Numbered from the stretch's first letter, positions 8,766 to 19,319 are shown. The stretch: 64,000 bases of DNA from Thalassoroseus pseudoceratinae (GCF_011634775.1 NZ_JAALXT010000004.1:186001-250000), one strand, 5' to 3'. Notes: generated from the letters alone by a model not told the origin. Numbers and translations: made by a program.

Positions 8766-11700
8766 ATGGGTCGCGCCAAAGCACCGTTGGCCATCTTGGC
8801 CATTTGCATCACAAGTTTGTCAGCGTTCCTCTGGTGGACGCTGCAACCTGCACCAGTCGCACCATTATCTGCGGCTGAGGAACCAGCTCCTCCGAGAAAC
8901 ACGGTCGACTCCGAACCGACCGAGCCGACATTGGGTGAACGCATCCGTGGAGCGGTTCAGCAAGTCACTGGCACACAACCGGCTTCGGTCGGCCAGGGTA
9001 CTGTGTTGCAAGCCGACGCGATTTTGCAGGAAGATGCTGCAACACGGGCTCCGAAAGCAACGCAAGACCCGTTTCCGCTGCCCCAAAATTTCGACGCACA
9101 TCAAACAAGCTTGCTCAATCAAACCAAAGACGACGCGATCGCCAAGAGTTTTGGTTGTGTCGAGTGTCACAAGACCGTGCACGATCCACACTACACGCAA
9201 TCCTTCCATTTGGGATGCGTCGACTGTCACGGTGGCGATCCGACGGCAACGACGAAAGAACGAGCTCATCCCAGTCCGCGGTTCCCGGATGCCTGGCGAA
9301 CGGCGGCGAACCCAATTCGATCCTACACGTTGCTCAACCACGAACGCCCCGAGTGGATTCGCTTCGTCAACCCCGGCGACTTGCGTGTGGTTCACATCTC
9401 TTGCGGTGGTAGCGGATGTCACTCCGATATCAACCTGCAAGTCAAGAAAAGCATGATGACCCATGGCTGTATGCTCTGGGGTTCGGCGTTGTACAACAAT
9501 GGGTCCGTTCCCAACAAGTGGGCTCGGTACGGCGAAAGTTATTCCATGCTGGGCACGCCACAGCGAATGCAAACCTACCCGCTGCCCACCGAAGAAGAAC
9601 GCGACAAGAAAGGCATCTTACCGTTTCTTGATCCGCTGCCTCGATACCAAAACTCGCAGCCAGGTAACATCCTGCGAGTCTTTGAACGTGGTGGCCGGTT
9701 TGTGATTGAAACCGGCATTCCAGAGCGATTGAACGACCCCGGTAAACCACGCGAAAAACTCGGTGCTCGCGGTCTTGGAACTCTAAACCGAACCGACCCT
9801 GTGTTCGTGAGTTTGAACAAGAGCCGGTTGCTCGACCCGACGCTCAACTTCATGGGCACCAACGATCATGCGGGTGACTATCGCTCCAGTGGTTGTACGG
9901 CGTGTCACGTCGTCTACGCGAACGATCGTAGCCCCGTTCACTCGGGCCCATATGCGAAGTACGGCAACCGAGGCACACGTGCCAAAGCTCCGGATGAAAT
10001 GGTCGTCAGTGTCGACCCGACAATCCCCCCCGACGAATCAGGACACCCGATCGAACACCGGTTTGTCCGAACCATTCCGTCGAGCCAGTGTATGATCTGC
10101 CATATGCACCCTGGTACGACAGTCATGAATAGTTACTTCGGTTATATGTGGTGGGACCTCGAAACCGAGGGCGAACACATGTGGCCGAAGAAACAACGCT
10201 ACCCCACCTCGGAAGACTATGCTCAAGGTCAAATGAGTGACCCACACGAAGCCAGTGTGAAAGGTTTGTGGGGCGATAACGAGTTTCTCAGTAAAGTCGC
10301 GGAACTGAATCCGTTCCTAGACAAAACACAGTTCGCTGATTTCCATGGTCACGGCTGGGCGTTCCATTCGGTCATCAAGAAAGACCGAGACGGTACACCG
10401 CTCGACCATAAGAACAATCGACTGGAGAACGTCGGCAACTCGCAAATGCAGATGTCGATTCTCATCCCCCAGTACGTCAAACAACTCTATAAGGATCGAG
10501 ACAAGAAAGATCCGGAGTTGATCAAGCAGATGGAAGCGCAGCTCGACAAGATGCGCGATAATGTGCCCGTGCATATGCTCGATGTCCACCTTGAAATGGG
10601 CATGCACTGTATTGACTGTCACTATATTCAAGACATGCATGGCAACACAAAGCTCTATGGTGAAGTGCGAGCTGCCATTGAAATCCAATGTATCAACTGC
10701 CACGGGACATCATCGGAGTTTGCATGGGAAGTCAGTGAAGATGGACTCCGCACAACTGGCCCCGCCGCTGAAGAACGCGGACCGGACAAACCACTAGGCC
10801 GACTCATTTCTGCAATGCGAACACCATTCGGTGAACGACGCTTTGAGTGGAAAGACGGCAAGCTCTATCAAAACTCGATGGTCGAAAAAGGTCTGTCCTG
10901 GGAAGTCAAGCAAACCAAACACACAATTGACCCAACCCATAAAGACTACAATGCGCAATCAGCGATTGCGAAGACCGCGCACCTCGATGAAGAGTCGGGG
11001 CAAATGAAATGGGGGATGCTTCCGGAAGATCCGCGGAAGTGTGCTCACTCAAGAAACAAGCTGTCTTGCATTGCCTGCCACTCTTCGTGGAATCCAAGTT
11101 GTTATGGTTGCCACCTGCCCCAAAAGGCAGACCGCAAGATGCCAGAGCTTCACAACGAGGGTGATGTCGACCTCAACTATACAGCCTACAACTGGCAGAC
11201 GTTGAGAGATGAAGTCTATATGCTTGCTCGTGACGGCATAGTCACTGGCAATCGAATTGGACCGGCACGGAGTGCTTGTGCAATCCACGTGGGTTCGTAC
11301 AACAAAAACCGCGAGTCCATCTACTATCAACAGCAAACGATTTCCGGCGACGGTCTATCAGGAATTGCGTTTAGCTCCAATGCCCCACACACCGTGCGTG
11401 GCAAAGGCGAAACCAAACTCTGCACCGACTGTCACGTGTCGGAAATGGAAGACAACAATGCCTTGCTAGCCCAACTCATGATGCAAGGCACGAACTTCAT
11501 GAACTTCATCGGCAAGTACTGTTGGGTTGCTGCTGATGATCATGGATTATTCGCAGTTCAAGTCACCGAACGTGGCGAGCCTCAAGCGGTGATCGGTAGT
11601 AAACTACACAAGCTATCTTACCCGGACTACTTTAAGGAACACATCAAACGCGATGGCTACCTAGAGTTGTTCCATGAACACCCTGGTAAAGACATCGGTG

Positions 11701-13067
11701 AGAACATCTTCCATCCGTTCCAGAAACCTCGAATCCTGAGTCTGCAACACCGAGGCGAGTTCCTGTACGCCGCCTGTGGTGAACTTGGATTGCGAATCTT
11801 TGATATCGCATTTACAGACCACAAAGGGTTTAGTGAACGAATTGTGTCGGCTCCTGTTTCGCCAATCGGGCAACGACTCTATGTCCGCACGAAGTTTGCG
11901 ATGGATGTCGCCGCTCCGACGACGATTGCACCGGACCCAACCCGTGTGCAACATCCGGAGAATAAAGAACCGGCAGTCCACCCGTTGTACGCAAACATTT
12001 ATGTTGCGGACAAATACGAAGGACTCGTCATCGTGAGTGTCGGAACGCTGCTAGACGGCAACCCGACTAACAACTTTGTTGAACGAGCGGTGACCTTCAA
12101 TCCTGGTGGATTACTCAAAGGTGCACGGAGTGTCGAAATCGTCGGAACCTCAGCTTATCTATGCTGTGATGCCGGTCTCGTCGTCGTTGACCTTGAGGAT
12201 CCGACTCACCCGAATGTTGCATGTGTCGTGGAAGGTGTGCATCACCCGACGAGTGTCGGCGTACAGTTCCGCTATGGATTCGTCACGACCAGTGAAGGTC
12301 TGACAATCCTAGACACCACGGACTATAAACACCCGCATGTCGTAAGTGTGTTGCCTCTACCTGAAGCACATAACGTGTATGTCGCTCGCGGATATGCTTA
12401 TGTTGCTGGTGGCAAACATGGTCTTTTGATTTGCGATGTCAAGAACCCGCTTGCACCGAAACTAGACCAGTCATTCACAGCCGGTGGCTGTATGAATGAT
12501 GTCCACGATGTCAAACTTGGCATCGCTTACACTAGTCAATTCGCGTATGTGGCGGACGGCAAGAATGGCCTGCGAGTCGTCCAACTTACTTCGACTGACA
12601 CGCCTGGCTATCGCGGATTCAACCCGCGACCAACTCCGACACTTGTGGCGACTTTCCAAATCCCGAAGGAGGGACACGCGGTTGCCATCTCTGAAGGTGT
12701 TGACCGTGACCGAGCGGTTGACGAAGCCGGGAATCAATTGTCTGTCTTCGGGCGTGTGGGAGCACGGCCACTGAACAAAGTCGAACAGATGCGAATGATT
12801 CAGAACCAGTTCACTGGTGAGCTGTACCGAGTAATCGATGGTCGGCGAAACTACGAGATTCCCGATCCGGTCATGCGAGAAAAAGACCTTTGGAAACAGT
12901 TGGTCGACTACTTCCCGAATTACGTGCCGTACGATCCACGGGTGAAACGGCCGAGTGTGGAAGCCGGCATTCCGCGGATCAATGCCAAGAGTCCCGAAGG
13001 CCTACCAGCGAAGGATCCGGCGGGGGTCATTTATCGCCCGACGGAACTCGCTCCGCCGCCGCAGTAG
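8766..13067 (+). CDS. Ten-haem cytochrome c fused to an LVIVD-type beta-propeller
   Basis: A 1433-residue exported multihaem protein. The frame is open from a TTG at 8691, but the ATG at 8766 has a strong purine-rich ribosome site (GAGAGGGAGGG, about 9 bases upstream) and begins a membrane anchor or signal (LAILAICITSLSAFLWW). Nine CxxCH sites are visible (CVECH at residue 131, CVDCH, CTACH, CMICH, CIDCH, CINCH, CIACH, CYGCH, CTDCH at 886), plus one CGGSGCH (Cys213-x4-Cys218-His219), a CX4CH haem site: ten haems in all. From about residue 945 to 1370 there is a propeller of repeats such as 'RSVEIVGTSAYLCCDAGLVV' and 'YAYVAGGKHGLLICDVKNP', LVIVD-like. A lone Cys in 'RSACAIHVG' may or may not take part in haem binding. 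It is probably periplasmic and moves electrons; the donor is unknown. A strong terminator follows, so it is likely monocistronic. Confidence 0.9.
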   Translation: MGRAKAPLAILAICITSLSAFLWWTLQPAPVAPLSAAEEPAPPRNTVDSEPTEPTLGERIRGAVQQVTGTQPASVGQGTVLQADAILQEDAATRAPKATQDPFPLPQNFDAHQTSLLNQTKDDAIAKSFGCVECHKTVHDPHYTQSFHLGCVDCHGGDPTATTKERAHPSPRFPDAWRTAANPIRSYTLLNHERPEWIRFVNPGDLRVVHISCGGSGCHSDINLQVKKSMMTHGCMLWGSALYNNGSVPNKWARYGESYSMLGTPQRMQTYPLPTEEERDKKGILPFLDPLPRYQNSQPGNILRVFERGGRFVIETGIPERLNDPGKPREKLGARGLGTLNRTDPVFVSLNKSRLLDPTLNFMGTNDHAGDYRSSGCTACHVVYANDRSPVHSGPYAKYGNRGTRAKAPDEMVVSVDPTIPPDESGHPIEHRFVRTIPSSQCMICHMHPGTTVMNSYFGYMWWDLETEGEHMWPKKQRYPTSEDYAQGQMSDPHEASVKGLWGDNEFLSKVAELNPFLDKTQFADFHGHGWAFHSVIKKDRDGTPLDHKNNRLENVGNSQMQMSILIPQYVKQLYKDRDKKDPELIKQMEAQLDKMRDNVPVHMLDVHLEMGMHCIDCHYIQDMHGNTKLYGEVRAAIEIQCINCHGTSSEFAWEVSEDGLRTTGPAAEERGPDKPLGRLISAMRTPFGERRFEWKDGKLYQNSMVEKGLSWEVKQTKHTIDPTHKDYNAQSAIAKTAHLDEESGQMKWGMLPEDPRKCAHSRNKLSCIACHSSWNPSCYGCHLPQKADRKMPELHNEGDVDLNYTAYNWQTLRDEVYMLARDGIVTGNRIGPARSACAIHVGSYNKNRESIYYQQQTISGDGLSGIAFSSNAPHTVRGKGETKLCTDCHVSEMEDNNALLAQLMMQGTNFMNFIGKYCWVAADDHGLFAVQVTERGEPQAVIGSKLHKLSYPDYFKEHIKRDGYLELFHEHPGKDIGENIFHPFQKPRILSLQHRGEFLYAACGELGLRIFDIAFTDHKGFSERIVSAPVSPIGQRLYVRTKFAMDVAAPTTIAPDPTRVQHPENKEPAVHPLYANIYVADKYEGLVIVSVGTLLDGNPTNNFVERAVTFNPGGLLKGARSVEIVGTSAYLCCDAGLVVVDLEDPTHPNVACVVEGVHHPTSVGVQFRYGFVTTSEGLTILDTTDYKHPHVVSVLPLPEAHNVYVARGYAYVAGGKHGLLICDVKNPLAPKLDQSFTAGGCMNDVHDVKLGIAYTSQFAYVADGKNGLRVVQLTSTDTPGYRGFNPRPTPTLVATFQIPKEGHAVAISEGVDRDRAVDEAGNQLSVFGRVGARPLNKVEQMRMIQNQFTGELYRVIDGRRNYEIPDPVMREKDLWKQLVDYFPNYVPYDPRVKRPSVEAGIPRINAKSPEGLPAKDPAGVIYRPTELAPPPQ

Positions 13068-13094
13068 GTTCGCCTGGTCCAATTTGATTTCTTT

Positions 13095-13124
13095 AGCCGC
13101 ATCCCCATCGGATGCGGCTTTTTT
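13095..13124 (+). terminator. Rho-independent terminator after the multihaem cytochrome
   Basis: A perfect 10-base-pair stem (13095-13104 with 13110-13119), 5-base loop and a run of six T (13119-13124), 28 bases past the stop codon. This is the clearest intrinsic terminator in the window. Confidence 0.92.
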
Positions 13125-13285
13125 GTTGGGCCTCCACGTGGGATAGACCACATCGGGAATTCTTGGGCACAGTTGTGAAATCGTCGATCTGACTCTACGC
13201 TTGAGATCCACACAACTGAAACCGGCGGGCCAATTCCATTCGCATCCGTCCGCCAATTGCGACCGAAATTGGATGAGGATGATTC

Positions 13286-16200
13286 ATGACGCTGCCGCGA
13301 TTATTAGGGACGCTGTTCATTGTTGCTTGGTCGGCGGTGTTACTCGGAGCCGAACCGAAGCTGGAACTCAAGAAGGGCGACCACATCGCCTACATCGGCA
13401 ATACGCTCGCCGACCGAATGCAGCACTATCCGTGGTTGGAGACGGCAATTCACGCGGCGTACCCAGAGCATGAGCTTGTCTTCCGGAATTTGGGGTTCGC
13501 TGGCGATGAACTCAAGACACGCAATCGATCACAGAATTTCGGTTCGCCGGACGAGTGGCTAACAAAGGTGGAAGCCGACGTCATCTTCTGTTTCTTCGGT
13601 TTCAACGAAGCCTTCCGGGGCGACGATGGCCTACCGACGTTCCGCAAAGACCTCGCTGAAATGATCGACCATATGCGGTCGCAGAAATACAACGGCGAAT
13701 CGGCCCCGCGGTTGGTCATGTTTTCGCCGATTGCTCACGAAAACTTGAACAGCCCGCATCTGCCGGATGGTCATGCTAATAACGCGAATCTTCAAAAGTA
13801 CACGGCAGCAATGCAGAAGATCTGCGGCGAGAAGGAAGTTCTCTTCGTCGATCTTTTGCATCCCAGCAAATTGCTCTACGAGCATGCCGAGAAACCGTTG
13901 ACCATCAACGGTATTCATCTGAATGAAGCTGGCTATGCGGCGATTGTTCCGATCGTGGCCGAACGAATCCTGCCAAACGCTCCGTCATTGTCCTCATTGA
14001 AACTTCTGTATTCTGCCGTACAGGACAAGAACTACTACTGGTTTAGTCGATATCGGGTCGTCGATGGTTACAACGTCTATGGCGGGCGATCCAAGTTGGC
14101 TTGGTTTGGGCAGTCGAATGCGGACGTGATGATGCGGGAGATGGAAATCTTTGATGTCATGACCGCCAACCGCGATCGTCGCATTTGGGCAGTTGCACAG
14201 GGTGAGGATTTCGAAGTCAAAGATGACAACCTCCCCGAAGAACTCGCGGTGCGAACCAACAAAGCGGGCGATTTAGCAGACGGACGGTTTTCCTATCTCG
14301 ATGGTGAAGAAGCCATGGAGAAGATGAAACTCGCTGACGGTATGCAGGTCAATTTGTTCGCTTCGGAGGACATGTTCCCGGAGTTGATCAACCCCGTCCA
14401 AATGTCGTTCGATACCGATAGTCGGTTGTTCGTTTCGGTCTGGCCCTCTTATCCGCACTGGAATCCGACGCAACCTCGCCGGGATCGCATCCTGTGTCTG
14501 CCGGATGAAGACGGCGATGGCGTGGCGGACGAGTGCATTGTGTTCGCGGACGAACTCAACAGCATCACCGGGTTTGAATTTTGGGGTGGTGGCATGTTGG
14601 TGGCCGCTCCGCCGGAAATTTGGTTCCTCGAAGACACGGATGGCGACAACAAGGCCGACAATAAAATTCGTATGTTGCAGGGCGTGTCCAGTGCGGACTC
14701 GCACCACTCCGCGAATGCGATGGTCATCGGACCGGACGGCGGGTTGTACTGGTCGCGGGGTATTTTCAATATTGCTTCGATGGAAACACCGACGCAAACG
14801 TACCGTTCGACTCGCAGCGGCGTGCATCGGTTCGATCCGCGGACGTTCGAAATGAGCTTTCACTTCCCGATCGGTCCGAATCCGCACGGTGACGTGTTCG
14901 ATCAATGGGGGTACCAGTTCGCCAACGACGGCACCAGCGGCACCGGGAGTTACGTCAACATCGGCAAAGGCGTCGGCAACAAGCATTGGTTCGAAAAACG
15001 AGTGCGACCGGTGGCGGCGACAGGGTTGTTGTCGAGCGAACACTTTCCGAAAGAAAACCAAGGCAACTTCCTGATCTGCAATACCATCGGCGTGCTCGGG
15101 GTTTTGCAGCATGAAGTGAAATATAACGGAGCCGACATCACCGCCGAGGAAATCGAACCAGTGCTGTTGTCGTCAGATCCGAATTTCCGTCCGGTCGATG
15201 TGGAGATCGGCGGGGATGGTGCATTGTATGTGGCGGATTGGAGCAACGCTCTCATCGGACATATGCAGCACAACATCCGTGACCCGAACCGCGATCATGA
15301 GCACGGTCGAATTTACCGTGTGACTGCGGAAGGGCGGGAACTTCTCAAACCGCTCAAGCTCAAAGGCAAACCGATTGCCGAGGTATGTCAGGCATTCTTC
15401 GCGAAGACGAACGCGGTTCGTTACCGAGCCCGTTTGGAACTCACTGGTCGTGAAACCGTCGACATCGTGCGTGAGGTTACGAAGTTTGCGAAGTCACTCG
15501 ATCCGAACAACCCTGCGGATGCCCAGGCCATGCTCGAATGTTTGTGGGTCTTCGAGGAACAGCGGGTACCGAACCCCGAACTGTTGGCTCGCGTATACCA
15601 TGCGGAAGAACCGCGAGTCCGAGCGGCAGCGATTCGCACACTTGGTCATTGGGGCACGCAGATCGAGGATTGGCAACCGTTGCTTGTCGCGGCCGCGCAG
15701 GATGAGTCCGCGCTCGTGCGAGCCGAAGCGGTCAAGGCGGCGGTTTCGTTTGAAGGGTTGCCCGCGGCGGAAGTGATTTTCGAAGTCGCCGCTCGTCCGC
15801 TCGATCCCGAATTAGAAACCGTGCTGAAGTATGCCCGTGGCCAGATGAACGTCGAGAAACTCGTGCAAGAAGCCTTGCGTTCGAAGATACCTCTTTCGAA
15901 AGCGGCTGAAGCGTATGCCCTGCGGAATGCCAGTGCGGCGGACTTGTTAAAACTCGACCGCACCGAAGCGGTCTATGCAGCGATCCTCAGTCGCGATGAT
16001 GTAGCGATGAAGGATCTGCAAGAGTCGCTCGCCGGTTTGGCAAAGTTGACTCACGAAGAACCGGTCTCGCTGTTGCATGATCTCATCGTTTCTCTGGATC
16101 AGAAGAATCAAACGAATAAGTTGGGAGAATTGCTCATCCGGCGTGCCCCAGCGGAGTTGAAAAAGTCCCGCGAACTCTTGCGTTCGCTCGCGACTGATGT

Positions 16201-18184
16201 CGAACACTTGTCAGCATCCACTCATGAAGCGGCGTTTGCAGCGTGGATCATCGCGGATCAATCTGGCGACGCGGCGTTTCTGGCGGCTTCGAAGAGCAAA
16301 GACTCGTTGCGGGATTTGCTCAACGCGGTGCCCACGATTCCGGATGATAAGTTGCGAGCGGAACTCTATGACGACGTACGGGCGTTGGCATTTGAACTGC
16401 CGCCGAACTTGGAAGCCGAACCCGGCGGAGCGGCGTTGGCACGTCCTGGTATTCACGTCGATTATTTTTATCCCAGTGCCAGCAACGTCGCTCGCGAGAC
16501 TCTGGACGGGATGCAACCCAAAGCCAGCGGTATTGTTCCCGAAATCGTGATGAACGTGCCGCAATTGAAACAACGTGACAAATTCGCACTGCGATTCAAC
16601 GGCCTGGTGCAAGTGAATCAACCCGGCAAATACACGTTCTTTATCGCCTCGGATGATGGTTCGCGAGTCTATCTGAACGATCAACTGCTGATCAACAACG
16701 ATGGTCTGCACGGCATCGTCGAGCGATCCGGTTCGGTGGAACTCACGCCGGGGTTGCATTCGCTGCTAGTCACCTACTTCGACAACGGTGGCGGCGACGG
16801 CTTGAAGGTTACGTGGTCGGGGCCGGGAATGAAGAAGCAAAGCATCTCCGCCGATCGGTTGTTCGTCGGTGGCAAGCAAACGCTGCACGATCTCGCGATC
16901 AAAACTCTTGAATCGATTCCTAATCACGATGACGAGAAGTTCCGCGATTTGACTCGACTGATCAAACTCGGTAAGCACCGTCCAGCAGCGATTGCGGCGA
17001 TGGCGAAGTTGCCAGAATCGAGTCATCCCGCGAATGTCACGGAGTTGGTCGACAACCTCGTTGGTTATCTCAGTAGCATCCCTGCTTCACAAAGAACGGG
17101 ACCGGCGGCGTTGGAAGCCGTGGAGCTCACGAGGTCGCTTTCAAAGTCGCTTCCGAAAGACGATGCAAACGCGGTCGAGGAGCGATTGAAGAACCTCGAT
17201 GTCCGCGTGATCGCCATCGGCACCGTGCCAGAACGGATGATTTATGATAAGGAACGGATCGCCGTTCAAGCGGGTCAGCCGGTTGAGTTCCGATTCTCAA
17301 ACTCCGACAACATGCCGCACAACTTTGCGATCGTCCAACCGGGCACGCTTGCGGAAGTCGGTACGCTCGCCGAAAACACCGCTCGCGATCCGGACGCCAT
17401 GGAACGTCAATACATTCCCAAGACCGACAATATCTTGCTCGCCAGCCGGTTGTTGCAACCGAAGCAATCGCAGGCTCTCACTTTCGAAGCTCCAAAGAAA
17501 CCGGGTGTGTATCCGTATGTCTGCACGTATCCCGGTCACTGGCGGCGGATGTATGGGGCGTTGTATGTCGTTGAAGATTTGGAAGCTTACCAAGCCAATC
17601 GCGACGAGTATTTGGCGAATCACCCGTTGTCCATTCAAGATGAGTTACTGGAATTCATCGGTCGCGATACGGACTGGAAAGTCGAAGACTTGGCCGAGTA
17701 CGTCTCCCCACTGAAACATGGCCGTTCCTTCGATGTTGGCAAAAACCTGTTCCGCGTTGCGAACTGTGTGGCGTGTCACAAGTTCGGCGGGGAAGGGCGG
17801 GAACTTGGACCGGATTTGGCGAAACTCGATCCGAAAAAGCAGACGGCGTTACACATTCTGGAATCGATGATCGAACCGTCGAAGCAAATCGACGAGAAGT
17901 TTCAATCGAACACCTTCGTGCTGACATCGGGACAAATCGTGACCGGCATGATTGTCGAGGAAACTGAGACTGAAGTGAAAGTCCTCGTCGACCCGCTCGC
18001 CAAGGGCGATCCGTTAGTCATCAAGACAGCGGATATCGAGGACCGTGTCAAATCGAAAACCTCGATCATGCCGAAGGGTTTGCTCAACAAACTGACGCGG
18101 GAAGAGATTCTCGATCTGATCGCGTATGTTTACGCAAAGGCTGACAAGAAACATATGATGTTTGAAGACCATTCCCACCACTAG
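13286..18184 (+). CDS. PVC-type haem-binding dehydrogenase: SGNH, propeller, HEAT, PA14, cupredoxin and cytochrome c domains
   Basis: A 1632-residue exported multidomain protein starting at ATG 13286 after a GGATGAGGAT ribosome site and a signal peptide (LLGTLFIVAWSAVLLGAE). In order: SGNH/GDSL-like esterase domain (about 30-215, 'YIGNTLADRM', 'GINEAF'-like 'FFGFNEAFRGDDG', 'GIHLNEAGYA'); PVC-type membrane-bound dehydrogenase propeller (about 345-690, 'GPDGGLYWSRG', 'GGDGALYVADWSN'); HEAT-like repeats (about 700-900); PA14 sugar-binding domain (about 1055-1182, 'FFIASDDGSRVYLNDQ'); type-1 copper cupredoxin (about 1307-1432) with ligands His in 'NMPHNF', Cys and His in 'VCTYPGHW' and Met in 'RRMYG'; cytochrome c with 'CVACHKFGG' (Cys1494). 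It could bind, oxidise and deacylate a polysaccharide and pass electrons from copper to haem, but that is inference. ThuA follows 90 bases on. Confidence 0.93.
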   Translation: MTLPRLLGTLFIVAWSAVLLGAEPKLELKKGDHIAYIGNTLADRMQHYPWLETAIHAAYPEHELVFRNLGFAGDELKTRNRSQNFGSPDEWLTKVEADVIFCFFGFNEAFRGDDGLPTFRKDLAEMIDHMRSQKYNGESAPRLVMFSPIAHENLNSPHLPDGHANNANLQKYTAAMQKICGEKEVLFVDLLHPSKLLYEHAEKPLTINGIHLNEAGYAAIVPIVAERILPNAPSLSSLKLLYSAVQDKNYYWFSRYRVVDGYNVYGGRSKLAWFGQSNADVMMREMEIFDVMTANRDRRIWAVAQGEDFEVKDDNLPEELAVRTNKAGDLADGRFSYLDGEEAMEKMKLADGMQVNLFASEDMFPELINPVQMSFDTDSRLFVSVWPSYPHWNPTQPRRDRILCLPDEDGDGVADECIVFADELNSITGFEFWGGGMLVAAPPEIWFLEDTDGDNKADNKIRMLQGVSSADSHHSANAMVIGPDGGLYWSRGIFNIASMETPTQTYRSTRSGVHRFDPRTFEMSFHFPIGPNPHGDVFDQWGYQFANDGTSGTGSYVNIGKGVGNKHWFEKRVRPVAATGLLSSEHFPKENQGNFLICNTIGVLGVLQHEVKYNGADITAEEIEPVLLSSDPNFRPVDVEIGGDGALYVADWSNALIGHMQHNIRDPNRDHEHGRIYRVTAEGRELLKPLKLKGKPIAEVCQAFFAKTNAVRYRARLELTGRETVDIVREVTKFAKSLDPNNPADAQAMLECLWVFEEQRVPNPELLARVYHAEEPRVRAAAIRTLGHWGTQIEDWQPLLVAAAQDESALVRAEAVKAAVSFEGLPAAEVIFEVAARPLDPELETVLKYARGQMNVEKLVQEALRSKIPLSKAAEAYALRNASAADLLKLDRTEAVYAAILSRDDVAMKDLQESLAGLAKLTHEEPVSLLHDLIVSLDQKNQTNKLGELLIRRAPAELKKSRELLRSLATDVEHLSASTHEAAFAAWIIADQSGDAAFLAASKSKDSLRDLLNAVPTIPDDKLRAELYDDVRALAFELPPNLEAEPGGAALARPGIHVDYFYPSASNVARETLDGMQPKASGIVPEIVMNVPQLKQRDKFALRFNGLVQVNQPGKYTFFIASDDGSRVYLNDQLLINNDGLHGIVERSGSVELTPGLHSLLVTYFDNGGGDGLKVTWSGPGMKKQSISADRLFVGGKQTLHDLAIKTLESIPNHDDEKFRDLTRLIKLGKHRPAAIAAMAKLPESSHPANVTELVDNLVGYLSSIPASQRTGPAALEAVELTRSLSKSLPKDDANAVEERLKNLDVRVIAIGTVPERMIYDKERIAVQAGQPVEFRFSNSDNMPHNFAIVQPGTLAEVGTLAENTARDPDAMERQYIPKTDNILLASRLLQPKQSQALTFEAPKKPGVYPYVCTYPGHWRRMYGALYVVEDLEAYQANRDEYLANHPLSIQDELLEFIGRDTDWKVEDLAEYVSPLKHGRSFDVGKNLFRVANCVACHKFGGEGRELGPDLAKLDPKKQTALHILESMIEPSKQIDEKFQSNTFVLTSGQIVTGMIVEETETEVKVLVDPLAKGDPLVIKTADIEDRVKSKTSIMPKGLLNKLTREEILDLIAYVYAKADKKHMMFEDHSHH

Positions 18185-18275
18185 TCGGAAAGCCGGAAGA
18201 TCGAAGTCTGGTCAATTGAAAGAGTATGCCACGGCTCTGTGACACACATTGATTTCATGAAGCTCAACCTTTGAA

Positions 18276-19316
18276 ATGGACGATGCGATGAAACGAAACT
18301 TGCTGCTCGCGATGGGCGTATTACTGTTTGGCGGCTCACAATTGTTTGCCGAAGATTTGGTCTACAAAGGCAAAGAGGGGCCGGGGAAGGGGAAACACGT
18401 CGTGCTGATTAGCGGCGACGAGGAATACCGCTCCGAAGAGGCGTTGCCGATGCTGGGGAAGGTTCTCAGTCAGCGTCACGGTTTCACCTGCACGGTATTG
18501 TTCTCGACGGACCCGGAGAAGGGGTACATCGATCCGAACAACCAAAACCATCTGCCTGGTTTGGAAGCCTTGAAGGACGCGGATTTGATGATTGTTGCCA
18601 CACGGTTTCGGACTCCGCCCGAAGAAGACATGAAACACTTCGAAGCCTACCTGGATGCCGGGAAGCCGGTCATTGGCCTGCGAACCGCGACGCATGGGTT
18701 TCGTGGACCGTGGTCGTATTTTGGTCGGCAGATTTTAGGTGAACAGTGGGTGGCACATCACGGTGCCCACAAACGCCAAGGCTGTCGCGGAGTGATCGAA
18801 GAAGAAAACGCCGACCATCCGGTTCTCAATGGTGTGAAAGACGTATTCGCTCCGTCGGATGTATACGCCGTCACGCACCTAACCGATACTGACACGATCT
18901 TGCTGCGGGGAGCAGTGACGGAATCACTCGATCCCGATTCAGAACCGATCGATGGTCCGAAGAACAATCCTATGATGCCGTTGGCATGGATGCACAATTA
19001 CAAATCCCCCGGCGGCGGTGAAGGCAAATCGTTCTGCACAACCATGGGGGCAGCGGTGGACTTGGTTAACGAAGATGCTCGCCGCATCGTCGTGAATGCC
19101 GTGTATAATCTCACGGGACTCGATGTGCCGAAGAAGGCGAACGTTGAGTTCGTCGATCCGTTTTACCCCAGTTTTTACGGGTTCACTCGGAAACCGTTCT
19201 GGAAAGAACGCGATATCTACCCATGGGATTTCGCACTCGGCAAATCGCCGAAGGCCGTGGACCCGCCAGGATCACCGGAGTGGCCCTATCGCAAGATGGG
19301 ACCAAAGTCGAAGTGA
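18276..19316 (+). CDS. ThuA-like domain protein, exported
   Basis: 346 residues. ATG 18276 and ATG 18288 are both possible; the second directly begins a signal peptide (MKRNLLLAMGVLLFGGSQL). The rest is a ThuA-like (trehalose-utilisation, glutamine amidotransferase-like fold) domain with 'VVLISGDEEYRSEEALPML', 'ADLMIVATRFRTPPEEDM' and 'GKPVIGLRTATHGF'. The nucleophile cysteine of true class I amidotransferases is missing, as is usual in ThuA proteins. Such genes often accompany PVC-type dehydrogenases in planctomycetes, and here it follows one in the same direction, so a joint role in extracellular sugar metabolism is plausible. The exact reaction is unknown. Confidence 0.9.
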   Translation: MDDAMKRNLLLAMGVLLFGGSQLFAEDLVYKGKEGPGKGKHVVLISGDEEYRSEEALPMLGKVLSQRHGFTCTVLFSTDPEKGYIDPNNQNHLPGLEALKDADLMIVATRFRTPPEEDMKHFEAYLDAGKPVIGLRTATHGFRGPWSYFGRQILGEQWVAHHGAHKRQGCRGVIEEENADHPVLNGVKDVFAPSDVYAVTHLTDTDTILLRGAVTESLDPDSEPIDGPKNNPMMPLAWMHNYKSPGGGEGKSFCTTMGAAVDLVNEDARRIVVNAVYNLTGLDVPKKANVEFVDPFYPSFYGFTRKPFWKERDIYPWDFALGKSPKAVDPPGSPEWPYRKMGPKSK

Positions 19317-19319
19317 GGG

